DNA of 64,000 bases from Rhodospirillales bacterium (GCA_020638295.1 JACKIU010000001.1:496001-560000), one strand, 5' to 3'. Counted from the first letter of the stretch, positions 54,001 to 62,832 are shown. A program made the numbers and translations. Notes: generated by a model from the letters alone, not told the origin.

Positions 54001-54459
54001 GCGGATGATTTTTTCATCGGCCAGCCCTGAAACCTTTTTTCCAGATGGCGGCGGCTTCTTCGTCGGAAGAGTGGACGGTGACACAGAGTTTTTCGGCGGG
54101 AAGGGCGAAGTTTTTGGTGACCAGTTCCCAGGCAAAAGCAATGGCGTCGTCTTTGAAATAATCGCCGAAGGAAAAATTGCCGAGCATTTCGAAAAAGTAT
54201 GGTGGCGCGCGGTATAGCCAACATTATCGAGGTCGTTGTGCTTTCCGCCGGCGCGGACGCATTTTTGCGAGGTGGTGGCGCGAGTGTAGGGGCGCTTGTC
54301 CTTGCCGGTGAACACGTCCTTAAACTGGACCATCCCAGAATTCACGAACATCAATGTGGGGTCGTTTTGCGGGACCAGAGGCGAGGATTCGACGACCGTG
54401 TGGCCCTTCCCTTTGAAGAAACTTAAAAATTCACTGCGGATGTCATTGACTGTTTTCAT
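51046..54459 (-). CDS. alaS: Alanyl-tRNA synthetase with inserted GNAT domain and translated repeat
   Basis: Charges tRNA-Ala and edits Ser- and Gly-tRNA. The product has 1137 residues against about 880 usual. Catalytic part: SSPLVPQNDPTLMFVNSGMVQFKD at the start and DTGPCGPCTEIFYD. Editing part: FYAESGGQVGDSG (about 545-556), NHSATHLMHEALR (788-800) and CGGTHVKNTGQIGPF (897-911). Two in-frame insertions explain the extra length: a palindromic repeat (about 478-520) and a complete RimJ/RimL-like GNAT domain (about 577-740; LETERLKLKIITQDE, FQGRGYAREMVGA). Residues about 90-140 are read in the wrong frame because of two compensating indels at T/A and C/T homopolymers; the correct frame restores FFEMLGNFSFGDYFK. 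It is divergent from hisN. Confidence 0.93.
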   Translation of the reverse strand: MKTVNDIRSEFLSFFKGKGHTVVESSPLVPQNDPTLMFVNSGMVQFKDVFTGKDKRPYTRATTSQKCVRAGGKHNDLDNVGYTARHHTFSKCSAIFPSAIISKTTPLLLPGNWSPKTSPFPPKNSVSPSTLPTKKPPPSGKKVSGLADEKIIRIPTDDNFWRMGDTGPCGPCTEIFYDHGDHIWGGPPGSPEEDGDRFIEIWNNVFMQYEQVDADTRIDLPAQSVDTGMGLERIAATLMGSHDNYAIDIMRSLIEHCADLTGVDPDGDRGASHRVIADHIRCSAFLMADGVMPSNEGRGYVLRRIMRRGMRHAHLLGANEPLMYKLFPTLLDKMGQAYPELGRAESLIVGTLKSEEERFKVTLDRGLKILEEETEKVASGKKFPGDVAFKLYDTYGFPLDLTQDALKSQNIEVDEDGFNTCMEEQKAKARAAWSGSGDAATEKIWYDILDDFGPTEFLGYEVESAEGKVLAIVKKQRCHPVGETAQPSNLNERDPHASREAAHDSGFPQPERAGARRGDDFEWVRVDTLAEGEEGYIITNQTPFYAESGGQVGDSGQMLLVNAQNDAKPQDITQDEMLETERLKLKIITQDEMDAVFETMNYKNTAETISFMRWPMTIDQAQDWVDRSEKGKYCFVAYDKKTGKPAGCISVHPEDDEQAELGYWVSEPFQGRGYAREMVGAIIAFAFNTLHLKGLWATTRVDNDISTHILEQSGFFYEGTRNMPKRVPGGMRMSKVFRLKNAVTVTDTKKFISSIYAHYVKLNSEQIKVGDAVRMEVDHDRRSAIRANHSATHLMHEALRRVLGDHVAQKGSLQDDARTRFDISHPKAIKPEEIARVEEIVAAEIAADTPVTTRLMGLDEARETGAMALFGEKYDSEVRVVAMGSKESEREFSIELCGGTHVKNTGQIGPFKIISESALSAGVRRLEAITGEAVKAYETRREEEAKATLDKILHINTQLESDYIKLGGKKDAIEGFLKFGGTDAKLSDEEFNDIMHDQLRKKKFLEKQISDLRRAQAAESAASSGDDIKEIGGVKFIGKVLEDFPPQDLKPMADDLKKKLGSGVIALVATNDGKASIVVAVTDDLTEKLNAVDLVKCGAEKLGGKGGGGRPDMAQAGGPDASAANDAVQGIEAAMAG
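52240..52731 (-). other. GNAT acetyltransferase domain embedded in alaS
   Basis: Coding segment for residues about 577-740 of the alaS product. It starts at an internal Met (MLETERLKL), as a free RimJ/RimL-type enzyme would, has the acetyl-CoA loop FQGRGYAREMVGA and ends SKVFRLK, after which AlaRS sequence resumes (AVTVTDTKKF). It interrupts the beta-rich start of the editing domain, between VGDSGQMLLVNAQNDA and AVTVTDT. Frame is kept on both sides with no stop codon. Confidence 0.85.
52900..53027. repeat. GTCATCCC...GGGATGAC palindromic repeat inside alaS
   Basis: 128 bp with terminal inverted GTCATCCC and GGGATGAC and internal hairpins GAGCCGC-ttc-GCGGCTC and GACGGC-tgt-GCCGTC. It is translated in frame as a Pro/Arg/Asp-rich loop. 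It belongs to the same family as 11751-11819 and 40854-40903. Confidence 0.85.
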
Positions 54460-54499
54460 AGTCTGCGCTCTATTTCCTTATGCGTTTGAAGAGGTATTT

Positions 54500-55249
54500 A
54501 TGAACGAATTTATTGAAATTGCCAATAGCCTTACCGATGCGGCGCGCGAGATTGCGCAAAAATATTTCCGCACACCCTTTGATGTAACCAGCAAAGACGA
54601 TGCCTCGCCGGTGACGATAGCCGATCGCGAGATCGAAGCGCGGATGCGCGAAATCCTCGAAGCCCAGCGCCCGCAAGACGGCATCTACGGGGAGGAACAC
54701 GGCATTAAAACGGGAGAAAGCGGCCTGACATGGGTGCTAGACCCGATTGACGGGACGAAAAGTTTTGTGATCGGGAGACCGACTTTCGGGACGCTGATTG
54801 CGTTGTGCGAGGATAGCGTACCCAAGCTAGGGGTGATTGACCAGCCGATCCTTGGTGAACGATGGATAGGAGACGGTGAACAGACGTTTTTTAACGGCCA
54901 AGCCGTGCGCTGCGCGCCCTGCTCTTCTATTGATACGGCGCGGATCGGTTCAACAACCCCGGCGATGTTCGGGAACGAGCCGGTTTACAAGAAATTCAAT
55001 GAAGGGCGATTTTTCTGGGGCGGCGATTGCTATCAATACGGCCTGATGGCCTGCGGGTTTGTCGATATTATTCTTGAGGCGGATATGAAGCCTTATGATT
55101 ATGCGGCTTTGGTGCCGATTATTACTGGGGCGGGCGGGCATATTTCTGACTTTGCGGGACGGCCTTTGACATTGGAAAGTGACGGCACGGTGGCGACCTG
55201 CGGTGATCCAGCCCTGTGGCCGGAGATGCAAAAACGCTTATCCGCGTAA
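54500..55249 (+). CDS. hisN: Histidinol-phosphatase, inositol-monophosphatase family
   Basis: Dephosphorylates histidinol phosphate, the second-last step of histidine synthesis in most alphaproteobacteria. The product has 249 residues. Metal-binding motifs are GIYGEEHG, WVLDPIDGTKSF and KPYDYAALVPII. GAGG five bases before Met 54500 fixes the start. The product matches HisN rather than SuhB, judged by GRPTFGTLIAL and the short length, but the substrate is not proved by sequence. It is divergent from alaS, with 40 bases between the starts. Confidence 0.88.
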   Translation: MNEFIEIANSLTDAAREIAQKYFRTPFDVTSKDDASPVTIADREIEARMREILEAQRPQDGIYGEEHGIKTGESGLTWVLDPIDGTKSFVIGRPTFGTLIALCEDSVPKLGVIDQPILGERWIGDGEQTFFNGQAVRCAPCSSIDTARIGSTTPAMFGNEPVYKKFNEGRFFWGGDCYQYGLMACGFVDIILEADMKPYDYAALVPIITGAGGHISDFAGRPLTLESDGTVATCGDPALWPEMQKRLSA

Positions 55250-55257
55250 ATCAAGAG

Positions 55258-55349
55258 CGTCATTGCGAGGAGGCCGTTAGGCCGACGCGGCAATCCATCT
55301 CTAAAGTTTGTACAAGAGATGGATTGCTTCGCTGGCGCTCGCAATGACG
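55258..55349. repeat. 92-bp GTCATTGCGAG repeat, copy 2
   Basis: Reverse-complement copy of 21745-21836 with only a few differences. It separates the convergent hisN and lytic transglycosylase genes and can fold into a long hairpin, so a two-way terminator role is possible. Confidence 0.85.
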
Positions 55350-55357
55350 TTTCCAAA

Positions 55358-57460
55358 TCACAAAGCCTGCGCGTTATATTTCGCAGGCTGGCCGGCGGTG
55401 ATCGCATCGAGGGTTGGGGTGTCCTGATCCTCGCGCAGACGGTAAATCCAGTAATTCGACAAGACGCGTTCGACATAGGCACGAGTTTCGCTGGAGGGGA
55501 TCAGTTCGATAAACAATAGCGGGTCTTTGACATCGGACCAACGCTGCTTCCATTTGGCAAGATTGCCCGGCCCGGCGTTATAAGCGATGAGCAAATAGAG
55601 CAGATCATTTTCAACAACTTGGCTTCCCAGCAAATCCTCAAGATAGCGCTGGCCGAGTTCGAGGTTGGTTTCGGGATGATCGAGTTGAGCATCTTTTTGA
55701 TTGGCGAGAGATTTGGCCGTGGCGGGCATCAGCTGCATCAGACCCTTCGCGCCGCTGGGGCTTTTGGCGCGCGGATCAAAGCGCGATTCCTGACGCATGA
55801 TCGCATGGACCAGCGCCGGATCAATCTTGTACCCCTCTACGGGTTGCCATGGCCCGGTGGGATAGAGCGCGGCGTCGTAAAACCCGCCCTGCTCGTTGGC
55901 AGCGCCGCTGGCGGCTCGCAGGGCCAGACCGGGGAGGTTTGCATAAGCGGCATAGGATAAGAGCGCTTTGTGTTGTGCGTCATTTTCCGGGCGGATGCGG
56001 ATGAGTTCGGCTTGGGCCAAATCCGGCTGGCCCGCCAGAACAAGAGCCATTGCGCGATTGGCCGCCGGGATTTTGCTTAAGGTCTCCATGTATTCCTTGG
56101 TAAAAGCCGGGACTTTCCAGTTAAAGTCAAAATCGCGGCCCAACGCGCGGGTGGAAATTAGCCCATAAAAAGTGCGCGGCTGAGCAAGGCCGCGGCGCAA
56201 CCAGATACTCACCGCCTTGACATTGCCGGTGCGCATATGTGCGCGCGCCGCCCAGTAAGCCCCGGCGGCGGCTGTCCAGCTTGAGGCATAAGACGAGCGG
56301 GCCACCACTTCGAAATGACGCGCGGCGGCGCTGTAGCGTTTATCGCGCCAAGCCACCAGCCCGGCAACCCAACCGGCCTTGGGCACATGCAGGCCGGAGC
56401 GTTTGACGCTTTGTGCAGCCAGTTCCCCGGCTTCTTGAGCTTTTCCATTGTAAAGATAGCCGGCGGCAATTTCCCCGCGCAGCAGGTCGTATTCAATGTT
56501 ATCGAGCAGTGATGCTTCAGCTTGCAGGCGCTGATAAGCCTGCGATGGCTGGCCTTTCCTGACCAGAGAGAAAATCTCACGGTTAAGGGCATTGAGCGCA
56601 TGAACCTGCTCATCCGTGCGCTGGCGAGAAGAGACGTAGCGCCGCCCCATACGCATGGTCGGTTCGCTTAGGCGCGTGATGCCGTGCGCTTTGTCAGGGG
56701 CTTGAATTTTTACATTTTCTCCAATCGGTTTGCGCGCAACAGCCAGCTTATAGATGCGATCAGCACCGGGATGATCGGCGAAAAGTTCCAACCAACTTCG
56801 CAACTCCGCAAAGCTTGATGTATAGGCGTTTGGGTGCATATAACGCTGAAAGAGCACATGGCCGAGTAACCGCGGATCGTCTAGTTCTTCAATAAGAGCA
56901 TCGGCCTCTTTGACCTTGCCTTCACGTTGAAACTCGAAAATCTGCTCATAAAGCTTCGCCTGATCGCGGGCGATGGGTTTTTCTGAAATGCCCGCGCGCG
57001 CTTTTTGTATCAACGCCTCAACAGCGGTGGGTTTGGTCAGGATCACTTTCGGTTTACGCGGCGGCGTGGGCGGTGGGATAAAATCAAGAAGCGAGGCGGT
57101 AAAATCGAGGACATTAAAACCGGTGGCGGATTCGTCCTGTTCCTCTGCCAGCTCGAGTTTTTGCGGCGGCAGAACCGGGCCCATCACTTCTTTTGCCGTC
57201 ATGCTTGGCTCCGGGCCCTCTGGCTTTTGTTGCGGCTCGGGCGGCGAATCCTTTTCTCCTTCATCACTTTTAAACGGGTTGAATGCCCCTAACGATAATA
57301 GAATGTCAGATTGGCCGGGCTTTTTTTCCGGCACAGGCACGCTTTGGGCGCACAGTTTTTGCGGCCACGACCCGGCGAGGAGGAATAACGCAGCCCATAA
57401 ACACAGGCAGGAGCACAGGCGCAGCGGGCGCGCAGTCTTATTTCCACATAAAGACGGCAT
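55358..57460 (-). CDS. Soluble lytic murein transglycosylase (Slt70-like)
   Basis: Cleaves peptidoglycan glycan strands in the periplasm to give anhydromuropeptides. The product has 700 residues. A signal segment is followed by a Pro/Lys-rich stretch (to about 140), a helical superhelix (about 150-520) and an SLT domain: ALVHAIMRQESRFDPRAKSP with catalytic Glu near 558, GAKGLMQLMPATA, and LIAYNAGPGNLAKWKQRW. The exported N-terminus (LCLWAALFLLAGSWPQKLCAQ) suits periplasmic location. It is convergent with hisN across the 92-bp repeat. Confidence 0.93.
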   Translation of the reverse strand: MPSLCGNKTARPLRLCSCLCLWAALFLLAGSWPQKLCAQSVPVPEKKPGQSDILLSLGAFNPFKSDEGEKDSPPEPQQKPEGPEPSMTAKEVMGPVLPPQKLELAEEQDESATGFNVLDFTASLLDFIPPPTPPRKPKVILTKPTAVEALIQKARAGISEKPIARDQAKLYEQIFEFQREGKVKEADALIEELDDPRLLGHVLFQRYMHPNAYTSSFAELRSWLELFADHPGADRIYKLAVARKPIGENVKIQAPDKAHGITRLSEPTMRMGRRYVSSRQRTDEQVHALNALNREIFSLVRKGQPSQAYQRLQAEASLLDNIEYDLLRGEIAAGYLYNGKAQEAGELAAQSVKRSGLHVPKAGWVAGLVAWRDKRYSAAARHFEVVARSSYASSWTAAAGAYWAARAHMRTGNVKAVSIWLRRGLAQPRTFYGLISTRALGRDFDFNWKVPAFTKEYMETLSKIPAANRAMALVLAGQPDLAQAELIRIRPENDAQHKALLSYAAYANLPGLALRAASGAANEQGGFYDAALYPTGPWQPVEGYKIDPALVHAIMRQESRFDPRAKSPSGAKGLMQLMPATAKSLANQKDAQLDHPETNLELGQRYLEDLLGSQVVENDLLYLLIAYNAGPGNLAKWKQRWSDVKDPLLFIELIPSSETRAYVERVLSNYWIYRLREDQDTPTLDAITAGQPAKYNAQAL

Positions 57461-57531
57461 GGGAAAAGACGTTACATGAAAGCGGCAAAACTGTCCATAT
57501 CACAAAAAATGAATACGCGTTTCAATGACAG

Positions 57532-58368
57532 CTATAGCAGCCCGCATTCGCGGCGCTTTTCCTGCAGCGAGAGCATGTCAGCCCAGACCGCTTTTTTCTG
57601 GGCGGGCGTACGCAGCAAATAGGCTGGGTGATAGGTGGCTATGGCCGGGATAGGACCGGCTCCTTCCCGCAGTTCGGGCGTCACCGGCAGATAATCATGC
57701 CAGGTCTTGCGCAGGCGCGAGACGCTTTCATCGCGGTCCAGCAGCGCCTTGGCCGATACACCGCCGCACAGAATCAGGAGCTTGGGCCGGACAAGCTGGA
57801 TATGACGCTCGATAAACGGCAGGCTGACCTCGACTTCCGCCGGGGCGGGAGTGCGGTTGCCCGGCGGACGCCAGTTGAGGATGTTCGAGATATAGACAGC
57901 TTTTTGGGCATCCTCTTGCGTGCGATCAAGATCGATGCAGGCCAGAATGCGGTCAAGCAACTGGCCGCTGACACCGACAAAGGGTTTGCCCTGACGGTCT
58001 TCATCCGCGCCGGGGGCTTCACCGACCAGCATGATGGGTGCGTTCGGATTGCCGTCGCAAAAGACCAGATTGGTGGCGGTTTTCTTGATACCGATTTCGT
58101 CGAAGGCTGCAATGGCCTCACGCAGTTCATCAAGCGTAGAGGCAGCTTTGGCCAGCTTTACAGCCTCGGCTCGCGCCTGATTTTTACCCATGGGTAACGG
58201 CGTTGTGGTTTTTGCGGTCTGGACCTGCGGTGTTTGAGGCATTTCCGGCGATACGGTCTGCTCCGGTTTTGTCTGTACAAAGCGGTTGAACGCCTCATCG
58301 CCCAACGCAATGTCCACGCCGTGATCGACATAAAACTGTAATGCGGCTATCGCGGCAGAGTGCTGCAT
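57532..58368 (-). CDS. Uracil-DNA glycosylase, family 4-like without Fe-S cysteines
   Basis: Removes uracil from DNA. The product has 278 residues. The catalytic region is in family 4 style (MLVGEAPGADEDRQGKPFVG), and the second motif is YHPAYLLR. Usual family 4 enzymes carry four Cys for a [4Fe-4S] cluster. Here the positions expected near NVVKCRPP and ExxxC are Trp (NILNWRPPGNRTP) and Ser (AEVEVSLPF), and no N-terminal CxxC is seen, so the cluster is probably absent. A long variable N-terminal region precedes the domain. It is divergent from the ETF-QO gene. Confidence 0.88.
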   Translation of the reverse strand: MQHSAAIAALQFYVDHGVDIALGDEAFNRFVQTKPEQTVSPEMPQTPQVQTAKTTTPLPMGKNQARAEAVKLAKAASTLDELREAIAAFDEIGIKKTATNLVFCDGNPNAPIMLVGEAPGADEDRQGKPFVGVSGQLLDRILACIDLDRTQEDAQKAVYISNILNWRPPGNRTPAPAEVEVSLPFIERHIQLVRPKLLILCGGVSAKALLDRDESVSRLRKTWHDYLPVTPELREGAGPIPAIATYHPAYLLRTPAQKKAVWADMLSLQEKRRECGLL

Positions 58369-58464
58369 GGATTTTTTGCCTAAAAACTCTAAGTTGTTTG
58401 TATGGTTCTTTAAGCTTTTAGGTTAGAATGGAAGGCTGAAAAAGAAAAGAGGTTCGCACGTTTT

Positions 58465-60102
58465 ATGCCCGATTCAATTCGATCCGACCGTGAAAACATG
58501 GAGTATGATGTGGTGATTGTCGGGGGCGGCCCGGCAGGGTTGGCCTGCGCGATCCGTCTCAAGCAGATCGATGCGGATCTAAATGTTTGCATTCTTGAAA
58601 AGGGCTCTGAAATCGGGGCGCATTTGCTGTCCGGTGCGGTGTTTGAGACTCGCGCGCTGGACGAGTTGATCCCTGAGTGGAAAGATCTGGGCGCGCCCCT
58701 TAACACCCCGGCGACCAAAGACAAATTCCTATTCCTGACCAAGGATAAAGCCTATCCGTTCCCGACCCCGCCGCAGATGCATAATAAGGGCAACTATATT
58801 ATCTCGCTGGGCAATCTGGCGCGCTGGCTGGGTGAGCAGGCAGAAGCGCTGGGCGTGGAAATTTTTCCCGGTTTTGCTGCGGCGGAAGTGCTTTACAATA
58901 ATGAAGGCGCGGTGATCGGCGTGGCCACGGGTGATCTCGGCATTGACAAGAATGGTGAAAAGACCGAGGCGTTTGAACCGGGCATGGAATTGCATGCGCG
59001 TCAGACAGTATTTGCCGAAGGCGCACATGGTTCGCTGACCAAGACGCTGATTGCCCAATATGACTTGCGCAGCGAAAGCGATCCGCAGACCTATGGGCTG
59101 GGGATTAAGGAATTGTGGGAGATTGATCCGGCCAAGCATAACCCCGGCACATGCCTGCACACGATTGGCTGGCCGATCGACAGCCAGACCTATGGCGGAT
59201 CGTGGCTGTATCATCTGGAGGATAATCTGGTTTCGGTCGGGTTTGTGACGGGGCTGGATTACAAAAACCCTTATCTGTCCCCTTATGAGGAAATGCAGCG
59301 CTTTAAAACCCACCCGGCGATTGCCCCTTTGTTTGAAGGCGGCCGACGGATTGCCTATGGCGCTCGTACGTTGGTTGAGGGCGGATTTCAATCGATTCCA
59401 AAACTGACATTTCCCGGCGGCGTGCTGATCGGCGATAGTGCAGGATTTTTGAACGTGCCGAAAATTAAAGGCAATCACACGGCGATGAAATCGGGCATGG
59501 TCGCGGCGGAAAGTCTTGCTGCGTATATGAAAAACACGCAAGGGTTTGGCAGCGAGTGCGCCGTGTATGTTGATAACATGAAACGCTCATGGGTATGGAG
59601 CGAACTGAAAGCCGTGCGCAACATTCGGCCCGGATTTCACAAGGGATTATGGTTTGGTTTGCTGAATGCGGCTTATGAAACCGTGACGTGTGGGCTCTCA
59701 CCGTGGACGCTGAAAAATCATGCCGATCATGCGCAACTCAAAAAAGCCAAGGACTGCGCCCCGATTGACTATCCAAAGCCTGACGGGGTTTTGACGTTTG
59801 ACCGGCTGACCTCGGTGTCGTTTTCGAATACGAACCACGGCGAGGACCAGCCGTGCCATTTGCGTCTGCGCGACCCGGCCGTACCGGTGGATGTGAATTA
59901 CACCGAATATGCCGGGCCATCGCAGCGCTATTGTCCGGCGGGGGTTTATGAATTTGTTGACGGGTCGGATGGGAAGCCGAAATTCCAGATCAACTCGCAA
60001 AATTGTGTTCACTGCAAAAGCTGTGATATTAAAGATCCATCACAGAATATCGACTGGACGACGCCGCACGGGGGCGATGGCCCGAATTATCCGAATATGT
60101 AG
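58465..60102 (+). CDS. Electron transfer flavoprotein-ubiquinone oxidoreductase
   Basis: Passes electrons from ETF (fatty-acid and amino-acid oxidation) to ubiquinone at the inner membrane. The product has 545 residues. The FAD motif is DVVIVGGGPAGLACAIRLKQ, and KGSEIGAHLLSGAVFE follows. The FAD/quinone region has GVLIGDSAGFLNVPKIKG. A C-terminal ferredoxin-like cluster site is seen in YCPAGVYEF and QNCVHCKSCDIKDP. Full length for the family. The next gene starts 15 bases downstream. Confidence 0.96.
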   Translation: MPDSIRSDRENMEYDVVIVGGGPAGLACAIRLKQIDADLNVCILEKGSEIGAHLLSGAVFETRALDELIPEWKDLGAPLNTPATKDKFLFLTKDKAYPFPTPPQMHNKGNYIISLGNLARWLGEQAEALGVEIFPGFAAAEVLYNNEGAVIGVATGDLGIDKNGEKTEAFEPGMELHARQTVFAEGAHGSLTKTLIAQYDLRSESDPQTYGLGIKELWEIDPAKHNPGTCLHTIGWPIDSQTYGGSWLYHLEDNLVSVGFVTGLDYKNPYLSPYEEMQRFKTHPAIAPLFEGGRRIAYGARTLVEGGFQSIPKLTFPGGVLIGDSAGFLNVPKIKGNHTAMKSGMVAAESLAAYMKNTQGFGSECAVYVDNMKRSWVWSELKAVRNIRPGFHKGLWFGLLNAAYETVTCGLSPWTLKNHADHAQLKKAKDCAPIDYPKPDGVLTFDRLTSVSFSNTNHGEDQPCHLRLRDPAVPVDVNYTEYAGPSQRYCPAGVYEFVDGSDGKPKFQINSQNCVHCKSCDIKDPSQNIDWTTPHGGDGPNYPNM

Positions 60103-60117
60103 GAAGGACTCTCTGAG

Positions 60118-61926
60118 ATGAATACAGCGCTGAAGAATTTGTTGGCCTTTGCCGGATTGATTGCGGTGGGCGGCGCTGCCGGTTACACGACATACCAGCT
60201 TCAACTTCTGCGCGGTGAATACGCACCAATTTCCTTGGAATCCACTGATGATTTAGCATTGTATGCACCCCGGCAAAAAATCTTTGCGCCTGCGGTCTCT
60301 TACGAAGGCTCGAGCATTGCCGGGAGTTACCTGTCCGGGCAATTTGCCCAACATCATCATGATTGGAAAACGGCCGGGCGTTATATGGATTACATCCTTA
60401 AAAAAGAGCCGGACAATCCGGCACTGTTGAAACGCGCCATGGTGCTGGCGATTGGTGCGGGGGATTATGAACGGGCGATGAGGTTCGCCCGCAATATCGT
60501 TGAAAATTTTGAAAGCACGAATGCGCTGTCGCTGATGTTTTTAACCGCCGAAGCGTTTCATAACCAAGACTATGACAAAGCCGCCGATGCTATTCGCGCC
60601 ATGCCCGAAGGCGGGCTGTCAGCCTTTATCATGCCGATGCTGTACAGCTGGTCGAGCGCTTCGCTGGGCCATTACGATGTGGGCAATCTGCACGGCAACA
60701 GTATTCATCTGTATCATGCGATTTTAATTTCCGTTTTCATGGATAAAACCGATGACGTCAAAATGATGCTCAAGCAGGCCCTGACCCTTGATGAGTTGAG
60801 TCCGCAGGATGTCGAGCGGCTGGCCGATATTTACGCGCATATCGGCGAGGGGAAAAGCGCTGTGGCGCTGTATGAACAGGCCTTGAAAATTGAGCCGGAT
60901 AACGCCTTGCTCCAGAAAAAGAAAGAACTGGCGGAAAGAGGCAAAGCGTCCGACATCTTCATTTACGCTCAAACGCCTGCGCAAGGGATGGGGCTGGCTT
61001 TTTACGATATGGCTCGCCTGCTGAGCCATGATTTCAGCGACGAAAGCGCGCGGGTTTTCGCGCGGCTGGCCCTGTATCTGAACCCGCAGGACACCGACGC
61101 TCTTTTGCTGCTGGCCGATATCGCCGCACGTAACGAGCGCTATGACGATGCGATTGCGTTATATAAAGAAATCAATGAGAAGAACGGCCATTTCCTGAAA
61201 GCACGGCGCAATGTCGCCGATCTGCTCTACGAACAAGGGCGCAATCAGGATGCGATTGCCGAGTTGCAAATGCTGGTCACCGACTTCAAAGATCTGGAGG
61301 CGCTGATCCAGATCGGTAATATCCACCGGATTAACGAAGACTTCAAAGACGCTATTAAAAATTATGACGCAGCGGAAAAGACGCTTGGCACGATTCCGGA
61401 AGATTACTGGTATCTGCATTACGTGCGCGGCATGGCGCTGGAACAGGACGGACAATGGGATAAGGCCGAAGCCGATCTGACGGCGGCTTTATCCTTCCAG
61501 CCCGATCATCCTTATATCCTGAATTATCTGGGCTATGCCTGGGCCGATCAAGGCAATAATCTTGAAAAGGCGCTTGAGATGATCGAGCGTGCCGTTTCGA
61601 TCCGCCCGAATGACGGGTATATCACCGACTCTTTGGGATGGGTGTATTACCGCATGGGGCGTTATAAAGACGCCGTGCCGTATCTGGAGCGCGCGGTCGA
61701 GCTGATGCCCTATGACCCGATTATCAACGACCATCTGGGAGATGTATACTGGAAAGTCGGGCGAAATCTGGAGGCCGAATTCCAGTGGACGCGGGCGAAG
61801 AACCACTCGGAAGACGAGGAACAAATTCTGGCGATCGAGCAAAAGCTTCAGGAGGGTCTGGTTGAGCTGGAAACGGTGAAGCAGGCCCATTCAACGCGCA
61901 TGGAAAGCCCTAAAGAATTGCCATGA
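60118..61926 (+). CDS. Membrane-anchored TPR-repeat protein
   Basis: The product has 602 residues. An N-terminal hydrophobic helix (LLAFAGLIAVGGAAGYTTYQ) acts as anchor or uncleaved signal. About ten TPR units follow, clearest near the end (YILNYLGYAWADQGNNLEKA, DGYITDSLGWVYYRMGRYKD). This layout is common in alphaproteobacteria directly before ispE, and such proteins are thought to scaffold envelope complexes, without a proven function here. AGGA lies ten or more bases upstream of the ATG. Its stop overlaps the ispE start (ATGA). Confidence 0.88.
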   Translation: MNTALKNLLAFAGLIAVGGAAGYTTYQLQLLRGEYAPISLESTDDLALYAPRQKIFAPAVSYEGSSIAGSYLSGQFAQHHHDWKTAGRYMDYILKKEPDNPALLKRAMVLAIGAGDYERAMRFARNIVENFESTNALSLMFLTAEAFHNQDYDKAADAIRAMPEGGLSAFIMPMLYSWSSASLGHYDVGNLHGNSIHLYHAILISVFMDKTDDVKMMLKQALTLDELSPQDVERLADIYAHIGEGKSAVALYEQALKIEPDNALLQKKKELAERGKASDIFIYAQTPAQGMGLAFYDMARLLSHDFSDESARVFARLALYLNPQDTDALLLLADIAARNERYDDAIALYKEINEKNGHFLKARRNVADLLYEQGRNQDAIAELQMLVTDFKDLEALIQIGNIHRINEDFKDAIKNYDAAEKTLGTIPEDYWYLHYVRGMALEQDGQWDKAEADLTAALSFQPDHPYILNYLGYAWADQGNNLEKALEMIERAVSIRPNDGYITDSLGWVYYRMGRYKDAVPYLERAVELMPYDPIINDHLGDVYWKVGRNLEAEFQWTRAKNHSEDEEQILAIEQKLQEGLVELETVKQAHSTRMESPKELP

Positions 61927-62828
61927 GTCCTTCCCCTTCGCGTCTGAGTGTTTTTGCTCCGGCAAAAATCAACCTCTATCTTCATGTGACGAACCGCAGG
62001 GCCGACGGGTATCATACGCTGGATTCCCTCGTGTGTTTTGCCGATATTGGCGATTGGATTACGCTGGAGCCTGCGCCTAGCCTCTCCTTTGATATCGTCG
62101 GTCCGTTTGCGCGGCAGCTCAGCGGGCGGGCGGGCAGCGCCGCGCCGGATTCCTCCAATCTTGTCATGAAAGCCGTGTGGGGCCTGGCGCGGCTGAGCGG
62201 GCAAAGCCCGGGGTTTAAAATCACTTTGGAAAAGAACCTGCCGCTGGGCGCCGGGCTGGGCGGCGGCTCCGCCGATGCGGCGGCAGTGTTGCGGGCGCTG
62301 TGTCGCATCTGGGAACTTCCTGATGATCTTGAAGGCTTGGATGCGCTGGTACTCTCGCTGGGGGCCGATGTGCCGGTGTGTTTTAGCTGTCAGCCCGCGC
62401 AGGTGCGCGGCATCGGGGAAGATCTCAGGCCCGCCCCGGCGATACCGGAAATGCCGATCGTGCTTATCCATCCGGGAACGCCTTGTGAGACCAAGGATAT
62501 ATTCTCCCGCTTTAACGGACGTTTTGGCGAGCCGGTGGCTCTGCCCCACGAATTTCTTAATCCTCAAACGCTCTGTGATTTTTTACAGCGAACCGAAAGT
62601 ATGTTGAGCGCGGCAGCTATGGGGGCCGTTCCAGACATCCGCAATGTTCTTAACGCGCTTGAGGCGCAGGATGATTGCCTGCTGGCACGGATGACCGGTT
62701 CCGGCTCGGCCTGTTTCGGGATCTTCGCCGATGAGCAAGGCGCGGCGGGCGCGACAGCGCAGATTAAGAAACAAAACCCAGACTGGTGGGTGCAGGCCGG
62801 ATGGCTCGGACGGGCTGAAAGCTACTAA
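61923..62828 (+). CDS. ispE: 4-diphosphocytidyl-2-C-methyl-D-erythritol kinase
   Basis: GHMP kinase of the non-mevalonate isoprenoid pathway. The product has 301 residues with FAPAKINLYLHVTNRRADGY at the start, the ATP loop LPLGAGLGGGSADAAA and the C-terminal MTGSGSACFGIF. Translationally coupled to the TPR gene, an order seen in many alphaproteobacteria. Convergent with the Sel1 gene four bases on. Confidence 0.96.
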   Translation: MSPSPSRLSVFAPAKINLYLHVTNRRADGYHTLDSLVCFADIGDWITLEPAPSLSFDIVGPFARQLSGRAGSAAPDSSNLVMKAVWGLARLSGQSPGFKITLEKNLPLGAGLGGGSADAAAVLRALCRIWELPDDLEGLDALVLSLGADVPVCFSCQPAQVRGIGEDLRPAPAIPEMPIVLIHPGTPCETKDIFSRFNGRFGEPVALPHEFLNPQTLCDFLQRTESMLSAAAMGAVPDIRNVLNALEAQDDCLLARMTGSGSACFGIFADEQGAAGATAQIKKQNPDWWVQAGWLGRAESY

Positions 62829-62832
62829 ATCT

